Assembly: GCA_021234155.1 (NCBI GenBank)
Contig: JAJEKV010000002.1
Coordinates: 25,474,617-25,538,616, forward strand
DNA length: 64,000 bases
Direction: 5' to 3'
Source: Isoetes taiwanensis
Taxonomy: Eukaryota; Streptophyta; Lycopodiopsida; Isoetales; Isoetaceae
Each line of letters opens with the position of its first letter. Positions within the stretch are counted from its first letter, which is position 1. The notes under the pieces are model-generated. The model made no database searches. It was not told where the DNA came from and saw only the letters and a program-made list of their open reading frames with translations. A program made the position numbers and the translations under genes. This document shows positions 55,549-64,000 of this stretch, piece after piece.

Positions 55549-56864
55549 ATGGCCGCCGCTGACCTTCTCGCATGGTATCAAGACGGAGAACATTGGGATC
55601 CGCAAGTCCCTTTCGACCAGCTGCGGCTATTGCTATGCCAGCGCCTAGACCTCATTACCAACATGCAGCGGCACTCGGATTACGCTGGATTTTTGGACTT
55701 TTACATGGAGGAGATGCTTCCTCTGTGTATTCCTCTTGGGGATCCTCCCCAACTGTATCTGGAGCGGGAGGTAGTTCGGGAGATGCTAGGGGGAGACACC
55801 CATGCATATGATGTGCTGAAGGGGAAGCTCCGATGGGGCAAACACCTGCCCGTTGTGCAGCATCAGGGGCGGCAGTATCTTGAGGTTGCCTTCGCCCTAG
55901 CCATCCTCATGGACCAATATGTCGAGGATGAAACCTTGCCTGTAGAGAAAGGCAAACTGCCCGAGTCTTCCGAGGAGGGGGAAGACGAACACATAGGCAT
56001 GGGCGACTTCGCCTGGATGCCCTTCCAGTTATTTATCACCAAGGGCAAGAATATCTTCTCTTGGATGATATTATCTGGACTTATCACATGGTGGCCGGAT
56101 TTAGACAAGCGTAAAGACCATATGCTTTATGAGCTTGCTGAGTATTGTATGGACGACTTCATAGCTCCCTCCGGAGGTGCAACAGCTGCTCCAGTTCCGC
56201 CAAGAGACCATAGAGCCGGCTGAGACTCTACTACGTCTTCGGGAGCTGGTAATGCAGGAGCCGGCTTCTCAGCCCTCACCCGATGCCTTCATGGCTATGG
56301 GACCTCATGTCCCAAATATCAATATAGTTGAGGTTCCCTTCGGTTCAGATGACGAGGGAGAGGATTTGTACCATAATCCTACTCATTTGAAGGAGGAGCA
56401 ACAGGAACTTAAGGAAGACGAAGTTCCTATGGATTTGGATAAAGAAGTGGCCACGTCAGAGACCCCACAAGGGAAGGTATTGGGAAACCACCTTACCCGC
56501 TTCTTCTTATCAGCCTTTCGAGGGCCAAGTTCTTTTTATAGCCCGAGATTTAGGGCCGGAGGCTGAAGCTTCATGGTGGACCCTTCGTGCTCTCTCCACA
56601 TTGGCCGGGCATAAGAAGCTCCCCTATCGTACGTTTACTTATGTACTCGTGCGGCGGGATCTTGCCCTAACGGCCTTGGGCCAAGATATTGCACCCTGGA
56701 TGAGCATGAAGCTCCTTACGGCAGCCCCATTGGCTGTTGCTTATCCACCAGAGGTTGCATCTATTGCGGCTGCCACAGTAGACCCCGGGGTCACTCTGTT
56801 GCGACACCGAACGCCTCCACCACCTCCTAGGCCTACGAATGAAGAGGGAGGCCCTAGTTCCTAA
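55549..56864 (+). pseudogene. ORF2: unrecognised retrotransposon protein, two frameshifts
   Basis: ATG 55549 (GCGCCATGG; an in-frame ATG also at 55495) opens MAAADLLAWYQDGEHWDPQV, followed by QLRLLLCQRLDLITNMQRHS, an acidic patch (ESSEEGEDEH) and MPFQLFITKGKNIFSWM. Near 56200 the sense shifts to a frame reading AETLLRLRELVMQEPASQPS and a second acidic part. Near 56500 it shifts again to RDLGPEAEASWWTLRALSTL, AGHKKLPYRTFTYVLVRRDL and a proline-rich end, with a stop at 56862. Corrected length is about 430 residues. I recognise no family. It is on the same strand as ORF1 and pol, with strong start context like ORF1, so it was probably a second accessory protein. Confidence 0.55.
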
Positions 56865-57092
56865 ATAGCTGTACTACGCATTTTTGTATTGTGTATGATT
56901 GTAAAATTTTGGTTTGGCAAATTCTTTAGCCATTCTATAATATAATATACCCTTTTTCTCATCAATTGTGATTACTGTCTTGATGAATACAATTGAGAAT
57001 TGTTCTTTTCCATGATGTTTCCTTCTAATTATTGGCGTTTAGAATATAATGGGATGACGGAATGTTCTATATTCATTACCATTGTCTTGCAG

Positions 57093-57496
57093 AAGAAACA
57101 CTTCTGGAATATGAAGAGAGGATTACAGATCGTCGGGAGGGGAGGATCCGGGGCCCCTCGAACGAGGACTATGGCCAAAGATATGGGGAATATCCGTAAT
57201 GGGATGAAGGTTACGAGATGGAACCCCACCACCACGAAGAACCCTATGATCCGGCCAAAGGGATGGAGATAGTTAATATCCTCGGGGACGAGCTTTTGAG
57301 GACTGAAGAAAACTTTGTGCCGCATTATGGGACTATTTGGAGCATGACCAGGCCGCAAGCCTTCGAGGGGCGCTTAACGACCACCTGGCAACTCTTCTAT
57401 GCTTTGAGAAGGCTTTTTAATCTTCTCATTAGTAGCCCAACGATGGGAATACCAACCAAATCATTGTCGGGCACGGGCACGCTACAAGCTCGTTAG
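57093..57496 (+). pseudogene. ORF3: unrecognised coding region with a possible splice acceptor
   Basis: After ATTGTCTTGCAG (57081-57092), a good acceptor, frames read ETLLEYEERITDRREGRIRG and then, one indel or stop later (near 57200), MEPHHHEEPYDPAKGMEIVN, ILGDELLRTEENFVPHYGTI and a stop at 57494. It could be a downstream exon of ORF2 or a separate gene. No family is recognised. Confidence 0.4.
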
Positions 57497-57847
57497 GGCT
57501 GTGCGTGAGAGTGTTCGCTATTCAATTCTGTACCCCTTTGCGAACCCCTAGGCCGGGTCTTTCTAGTTTCTTTTTGTGTTATAAGCTGTATGTGAGCTCA
57601 ACTTTAAGCTTCAGTGTATCATGTTGTCCTTGTGTAATACTCCTGTATCAACTTTTGACAGTACTAAGGTGTGAAACTGTAATAGAAAAGTTTTCCTCTT
57701 ATAATAATAAATTTTCCTTATGTTCTCTCTCTACCCTTTGTCCGACATGATAAAATTTGTAAGAATTTATGTGTTATAAGTATGCTTATACCTTTTTCAT
57801 GCTCAATTTAGACGGGGCACGTAACGCCGCCTGGCAGACGCCTTCAA

Positions 57848-58942
57848 ATGCCGATGAGACTCACACCCAACGAGGCGATGTTAATGAAAAGGCAGCTAGG
57901 CGAGTTACAAGCCTATGTGTTGCATGCCAACCCACCGCAGCAAACCCAGGAAGATGGACCGGAGTTACCTCCGCTACCACCGAGTCCACCTGCACAACAG
58001 CCATCTTCCCCTGGAACCAGTCCTGTACCTGCACCGAGGAGGCCTCATGCTAAGCATCACCGAAGTTCCTCTAAGGATAGCGCCACTTCCTCACACTCAA
58101 CCACTTCGGTGTCTTCTGATTCATCAGTATCAGTTGGTGACGATGCAAAGCGTCGGGATAAGGAATACCGTAAGACGGTTGATACAGCTATAACTAGTAT
58201 ATGGAAGAATAGGAAATTGGCCCAGTTTGATGGAAAATCCGTGAGGCGGCTGAATGCGCAGTCCCCGTTGGACGAAATGAAGGAGTTTGGGAAGTCCTAT
58301 GGCATGACGAGGAGAAGGATACAGAAAGGTTGCCACCACCAACCTTACAGAGGCTGCCGTGTTTTGGTGGAAGGGCTATGCCAGGGCCAAGCATCTGGAC
58401 AGGAGCAGATGCAACTTCAGGAAGTTTGCCAAGGCATTCAAGTCACATTATGTGCCTCGTGCGCACAAATGCCAGCAGATCCAGACCTTTTATAGGTTGG
58501 AGCAGAAGGGTATGACGGTTCAGGCTTTATGCGCTTGAGGCTGTATGTACCAGGTATGAATGAAAAGAGAGCCGTAGAGGGTTATATTGAAGGATTGGCT
58601 CCATCAATCAAACGGATGGTTAAAGCCATAGACCCAAAAATCGGGCCAGTGGAGGCTGAGGCTAAGGCATTGAGCCTCGAGGAGGACACACCACGAAACC
58701 AGTATCAGCGTCCTGCTCCTTATTCGCAGCCACGACCGTCCACACCTTACAAACCCCGCTCGCCAAGTCTGGGACCCTCTCAGCAGAACTCTTATGGTCG
58801 CCAGGAAAAGAAAGTCACCTTCAGCACGGCCGATAAGCAAAACAATGTCGGTAAGGAAGTTCTAACCTCTTACGCCTATTCCCAAAGAGGCCGAGAACAG
58901 CTCCGCGAGATAAGGCATGCTACAGGTGTGTATGCGCCCTGA
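57848..58942 (+). pseudogene. Chromovirus gag (Retrotrans_gag), frameshifted
   Basis: ATG 57848 opens MPMRLTPNEAMLMKRQLGEL, a Pro-rich segment and a Ser-rich linker. The capsid core reads in a second frame from about 58285: TEAAVFWWKGYARAKHLDRS, FAKAFKSHYVPRAHKCQQIQ, FYRLEQKGMTVQ. It continues in a third from 58529: RLRLYVPGMNEKRAVEGYIE and GLAPSIKRMVKAIDP. This is the typical Gypsy gag pattern. No CCHC knuckle is visible. At least three indels interrupt it, so this copy makes no normal Gag. That a real gag follows shows that ORF1 and ORF2 are additional genes rather than a modified capsid gene. Confidence 0.8.
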
Positions 58943-61900
58943 CACTTCATGCAGAAATTGTCCTTATGTCACGCGCCTTTGCCCAAATGGCTATGGCCGA
59001 CCTCGACTGGGACGATCTTGAGACAGCACAACCTGTCGAGGAGGAGGCTCCCGAGTACATTCACGGTGCGTCTCATATCCTTGCAGCTATAGAAACCTAA
59101 GAATGCCGAAAAGTCGAGCCTATTTGTCATTTCCACCATAGGTCAAGTAGACGATAAGCCTTTTGTAATTCTTATGGATACGGGAAGTACCCATAATTTT
59201 GCTTCCCCTAGGATGGCCCGTGTCTTACAAAATTGAACCATTAAGATCCCGTAATCGAGGCCTGTTACTCTAGCCGATGGTAAGGTCAGGCATACTCATG
59301 GCCGCCGCATCAATCTTAAGATGCAGTTGCAGTGCACCGGTTGCTTTGGGTGCGAATTGATGGATATTGGCAAATATGACCTCATTGTTGGAATGGAATT
59401 CTTGGCATCTGCAAAGCCAACATAGGCTGCGAGAAGAGAGAATACCTTCAACGCCGCTAATGGAGCCAGCGTGACTATCAAAAGGTGAACCATTCAACCC
59501 TATCATGCGTCTATGTCCATCGACAGTTAGCTAAAGCTATCGCGCCAGAAAAGCTCCTTTATCATTATGCTTGCTTCCATAGACTCAGATGCTAAACAGA
59601 AGCAAGTAATTGATACCTTGCCAGAGGGGATTGCTGATCTTCTCCGAGAATTTGGTGACCTTTTCCCAGATGAGATTCAGAAGCTTCCTCCTTTTAGAGG
59701 GGTGGAATGTGAAATAGCTTTAGAGCCAGGTACCAAGCCTACCAGCAAGGCCCCTTACCGCATGAGTCCTCCAGAATTGGCAGAACTTAAGAAGCAACTT
59801 CAAGAGCTACTAAACCTGGGTTTCATCCGACCTAGCGTTTCGCCTTTTGGCGCTCCTATTCTCTTCGTTAAGAAAAAGGACGGCTCGCTGAGGATGTGTA
59901 TTGATTATCGGCAACTCAACAAGCATACCATCAAGAATCGCTATGCTTTGCCTCGAGCCGATGACCTAATGGATCAGTTGCAAGGGGCTAAGTATTTCTC
60001 AAAGATTGATCTACGCTCTGGATACCATCAGATAAGGATAAAAGAGGAGGACATCCATAAGTCCGCTTTTCGCACTAGGTATGGGCATGATGAATTTACA
60101 GTTATGCCCTTTGGATTAACTAATGCCCCAGCAACGTTTATGCGACTAATGAATGATGTCTTCCGACAATACTTGGATGATTTTGTTGTTATATTCTTCG
60201 ACGACATTCTTATCTACAGTAAGACCCTCGAGGAGCATGAGAAACATCTTAGATTGGCCCTACAAAAGCTAAGGCGTCATCAGCTCTATGCTAAGTTCTC
60301 TAAGTGCAAGTTTGCCACTCCGAAGGTCGATTATTTGGGCCATATCATTTCGGCAGAGGGAATTGCTACAGACCCCGCAAAGATAGAAGCCGTAAGAGAA
60401 TGGCCTATTCCAGGGAATGTTTCTAAAGTCCGGAGTTTCTTGGGATTAGCAGGCTACTATCGAAAATTTGTGAAGGATTTTGCGAAGATTGCAGCTCCTC
60501 TTACAAATCTTATAAAGCATGAGAAGGTGAAAGATTGGATGGACCACTGGAAGACAAAAGTTCAGGAAAGTTTCCAGCAGCTTAAGGATGCCTTAACATC
60601 AGCACCAGTTCTCACATTGCCCGATCCTGACCAGGATAAACCGGTGGCGGCGGATGCCAACAAAGATTGCCACACCGGGAGTCCTAATGCAGGAGGGGAG
60701 AGTTATTGCCTATGACTCAAAGAAAATGAACGAAACAGAGCAGCGATATCCTACCCATGATCAGGAATTGTTAGCCGTTGTCCGTGCTTTGCGGATATGT
60801 TAGCCGTTGTCCGTGCTTTGCGGATATGTCCATGCTTTCCAGTTGGATACGGATCATCAAAGTCTCCGTTATTTATCCACCCAGCCAAATCTCAATCTCC
60901 GTCAAAGAAGATGGATGGAATTCTTGGAGGAGTATGATTTTGAGATTATGTATAAGCCGGGCAAGCACAATGTGGTTGCGGATGCATTGTCACGCCATCC
61001 CTTAGTGACCCGAACCCATTGTAATGCCATTTCTACGCTCACCAGTGAGTTTGGGAAACGATAGAGCAGATCTTGGCCACGCATCCCGGAGTTCGCAGGA
61101 CATTTGGAATAGTTTGGCTAAGGAAGCTTCGCGCGACCGATGCAGAGCGAGGCTTTTCGTGCCTATAAGAAAGAGGGCAACTTATTATATCACAAGGATA
61201 AGTTGTGTGTGCTGGCGACTTCGAGTACCTGGAGCTTATTCTTCATGACACACACAATAGCCCTATAGCTGGACACGCCCTTTTATGAAGACATACTTTA
61301 AGATCCGATCCAGCTATTTCGGCCTTCCATGAAAAAGGACATTGCCGGTACATTAAGCGGTGGTCGGTGTGTCGAAAACAAACCAAAGCCGAAAGCGATT
61401 AAGATTCCAGGCGAGATGCAACCTTTGGATGTGCCCAACGCCAAATGGGAGGTGATAACCATGGATTTCATTGTGGGCCTTCCACGAACTCTCCGGGGTA
61501 TGATGCCTTAATGGTAGTCGTCGACAAATTGTCGAAAATGGCTCATTTCTTGCCATGTCGTACCACGATACCTTCGATCTTTGCTCGCTATTTGCCAAGG
61601 AGATCTTCGACTACACGGAAATGCCACGAAGTTATTGTATCGGACGGGGATCCCAAGTTCGTAAGCGCGTGCGGAAAGATTTCTTTGCCACCATTCGGAC
61701 CGGGCTTGCTATGAGTAACGGCATATCATCCTCAAACGATGGTCGACCGAAGCCAAAGCACCAATCGCATTATAGAGGATATGCTAAGGAGTTATGTGTG
61801 GAGTAAGCAATCACAATGGGCTGACTATATTTACTTGGTCGAGTTTGCCTACAACAGCATGAAACAGGAGTCTTTCAAAATGTCTCCCTTCATGATTAAT

Positions 61901-62550
61901 TATGGTTATCAATGTCTTACTCCAGACACTTGGCATAACCCCGTTTCTAAGGTGGAGGTTTCTCAACAACTCCTCTTGGAAATGCAAGCTCTAGTCGAAG
62001 AAGTTCGTGATTACTTATTAGCTGCACGCAGTCGACAGAAGAGTGTAGCCGATAAGCACAGAACCCCACGCATTTTCCAGGTGGGCGAATCAGTTTGGCT
62101 TAAGATTAAGGTGAAGCAAGCCAAGCTTAAGATTGGCAACTGCAAAAAGTTGGCCCCCAGATGGGCTGGACCATTCAAGATTATTGAGCGCGTTGGAGAG
62201 CAGGCATATCGCTTAGAATTGCCGCCCCGCTTGAAGATCCACAAGGTCTTTCACGTGAGTCTTCTGAAGCAACACACCCCTGATCCAGAGGAGGTTTTGG
62301 ATACCTCAACCCTCCTAGAAATGACGTAAGAGCAACTCGAATAGTGCCCTCGAAGCTCTTCTTGACCGAAGCTTACAAACAAACCGGAAGGACTCAAATG
62401 TTGCAATACTTGGTTAAGTGGAAACACTTACCGCTTGAGGATGCTACGTGGGTGATGAAGATAGACCTTGACAAGCATTATCCGATTTCATCGCGCGAAT
62501 CTCAAGGCCGCACCATCAACGATGCTATCAACCCCAAGATCGGCCATTAA
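58943..62550 (+). pseudogene. Chromovirus pol: protease, RT, RNase H, integrase, chromodomain
   Basis: Protease DTGS at 59177-59188 (ILMDTGSTHNFA). RT spans 59567-60600 in one open frame: [58 protein letters not shown] and the catalytic box as FFDDIL (60194-60205; normally FIDDIL). RNase H follows with frameshifts ([20 protein letters not shown]) and a 29-bp tandem duplication at 60771-60828. Integrase pieces: AKWEVITMDFIVGLP, YDALMVVVDKLSKMAHFLP, VIVSDGDPKF and SQWADYIYLVEFAYNS. Then a GPF/Y-like part (WAGPFKIIERVGEQAYRLEL). The chromodomain (62386-62460) reads MLQYLVKWKHLPLEDATWV. Many frameshifts and stops make pol inactive. Confidence 0.92.
62386..62547 (+). other. Integrase C-terminal chromodomain
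   Basis: QYLVKWKHLPLEDATWV matches the chromodomain core pattern (YLVKWKG-x(4)-E-x-TWE), with two of the aromatic-cage positions (Y and W) visible. In chromoviruses this domain helps direct integration to heterochromatin, in many cases through methylated H3. It ends shortly before the TAA at 62548. Confidence 0.8.
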
Positions 62551-63189
62551 GCTTAGAAGCTTGATTGTCGGGGATAAGCGCCTTTAGAGGGCAAGATGCA
62601 TCGTAAATAATAACAAGTAACCGATGATGAGATCACCTTGTGTCCTCTAGGACGTGGTGTACTGTCAATAGTGACCTGACCACAACTTGTTGCAGAGCAT
62701 ATAGTTGATAGGCCGCCTTCCTTTCGGCTACAATGGGAACTTCACCAATCCCTATGCTACAAGGAACTGCAAACCATAGACATGATAGGTTCCCTGATAG
62801 ATAGTATTTTCTTTTAATTATTATAAGGGGGTGGTCCCTTCAACCACAATTTCATCATAATGCATTTAATATCTTGACATGTGCAGGCCGATGGCGGTCG
62901 CGTGCCCTGCCCATGCTAGAGGGTTACTGATGACCCGAACTCTTCAGTTTTATTTTGCCTACATGTTTTGTTTATTGTCCACTGATGTTGGTATTGGACT
63001 TCGGTCCTTGAACTTTTTGTTTTGATTATGATAATCATGTCAAATGCACCACGATGCTTGAACTGTTTTACAAACTTTAAAGTTTTGGATATATGTATGA
63101 CTTTTCGAAAAATAAGGAATTACCTTCCTTCGTAATGTATTTCTTCCTACATTCCTAACTAACCCCAATGCTGAGGACAGCTTTATTCT
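62551..63189 (+). other. Untranslated region between pol and 3' LTR
   Basis: No coding signal in about 640 bp. It ends in the polypurine tract. Confidence 0.7.
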
Positions 63190-63202
63190 AAGGAGGGGAG
63201 AA
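63190..63202 (+). other. Chromovirus polypurine tract
   Basis: AAGGAGGGGAGAA directly before the 3' LTR. Confidence 0.9.
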
Positions 63203-64000
63203 TGTGACGTTCCAAGTATTTATACGGTGTACGTATAAATATATTGACACGTCACTCGGTATGGATACGCCACCTGAGGTATGATAACCTAGGGGGTTGG
63301 CCACAATGGATTTAATTAGCTATGTTAAATTAAATATAAAGGATAATTATCTAAATACTTGCTATTAAGTCACCTAATGGTGGGAAGGCGCCAATTGGCA
63401 TAACCTGAGTGGCCAGCATGGGGGTTTCTAAACTGAGCCACCAAAGGCAGCGCCACCCCCATCTGTGCCCCAATTTCGACCCGGCCCGACAAAACCAAAG
63501 AGCTAAATTTTAAGCGCCGAGCACGCTTGTTGAACATCTTCCAATCGCCAAGACACCCTCTACACCGGCCGCTACTCCAAAGATCTGACACTATGGAAGC
63601 ACCCCTTGACAACGGGTCCAGCCGAAACTCTGGTTAGTGGCAGTTTAACTTGCAAATTCTGGAATAATACTCTAGTATTCTTTTCTGGCTAGTTTTGGTT
63701 GAGATTAACCCTTCTTTGGTAATTAGGAATACTTTTCAGTTATAAATGATGCTCATATGGGATGGTCGATGTCTCTATGAGTTAGTTTAGTAGTTCCAGT
63801 AAACAGGGATTAAAAGGGGGTAGAGGCCTCTGAGCTTGAGTATAGAATGCTCCTAGTACTTCCGTTAACACCCTACTAGTTTCGGCCTGTGCACAAGAAC
63901 CCACCGGGGTCATAGACGCTATGGTCCGCTTAGCACCAAACAAGGGACACAATGTGGTGAAGTAGGGGTGGGGTCTTGCATGAGCATAAAAGGCTCCCCG
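63203..64000 (+). repeat. Chromovirus 3' LTR, partial (798 bp)
   Basis: Begins TGTGACGTTCC like the 5' LTR and runs to the window edge, so about 780 bp and the right target duplication are outside. It has a small insertion near 63220 relative to the 5' LTR and a divergent patch at about 63480-63635. Confidence 0.95.

Larger units (their letters stand above)
51740..64000 (+). mobile_element. Gypsy chromovirus carrying a histone H3 fusion gene, right end cut
   Basis: LTR retrotransposon with a 1,580-bp 5' LTR, primer binding site, three extra coding regions (ORF1 with histone H3 fold, ORF2, ORF3), gag, protease, RT, RNase H, integrase, C-terminal chromodomain, polypurine tract and the first 798 bp of the 3' LTR. 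Domain order (RT before integrase) and the chromodomain place it among Gypsy chromoviruses. Gag-pol has many frameshifts, whereas ORF1 is fully open. Extra genes between the 5' LTR and gag occur in some plant Gypsy lineages (Ogre/Tat), but those lack chromodomains and histone folds. Confidence 0.93.

Overview
This window looks like nuclear DNA of a land plant with a large, transposon-rich genome. The plant signals are an intact PLS-class pentatricopeptide repeat gene with a short GT-AG intron, a captured EDR2-type (DUF1336) fragment, and plant-type Copia, chromovirus, CACTA, Mutator-like and PIF/Harbinger elements. A seedless vascular plant (fern or lycophyte) is my best guess, because the ParB/methyltransferase and DUF7869-like genes are not expected in flowering plants. 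That is inference only. More than 80% of the window is mobile DNA and only one host gene looks intact.

Layout. 1-2050: non-coding, with a duplicated segment. 1.9-17.9 kb: a minus-strand PIF/Harbinger transposase gene broken into three pieces by two insertions. The first insertion (about 2655-11258, apparently in an intron) is an unusual element. It carries an intron-rich minus-strand gene joining a ParB-like domain to a beta-class DNA amino-methyltransferase, a divergent plus-strand gene resembling the DUF7869 (DDE-like) family, and about 20 copies of a 16-bp palindrome (GGTATAAATTTATACC) clustered in introns and in the shared promoter region. The second insertion is a complete Copia element (11416-17349) with 847-bp LTRs and a perfect 5-bp target duplication. 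17.9-21 kb: non-coding, with tRNA-like repeats and inverted repeats. 21078-23175: the PPR gene.

23635-48111: a Mutator-like element (9-bp target duplication, long inverted repeats) whose left arm holds a LINE 3' end and an EDR2_C fragment. A 22.3-kb CACTA element (25405-47731, 3-bp target duplication) is nested inside it. The CACTA element carries a decayed Tnp2-DUF4218-DUF4216 transposase, several unrecognised accessory genes, GC-rich 1.1-kb tandem repeats and subterminal palindromes. 48112-51740: mostly non-coding, with a LINE reverse transcriptase relic.

51740-64000: a Gypsy chromovirus running off the right edge. Besides decayed gag-pol with a C-terminal chromodomain, it has three extra open regions between the 5' LTR and gag. 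The first is fully open and ends in a complete histone H3 fold (99 residues aligning without gaps to H3 37-135). This H3-bearing retrotransposon is the most striking feature, followed by the ParB-methyltransferase-palindrome element. Neither is a system I recognise as described.

Many coding regions carry frameshifts, often at homopolymers. Some of these may be assembly errors rather than true decay.
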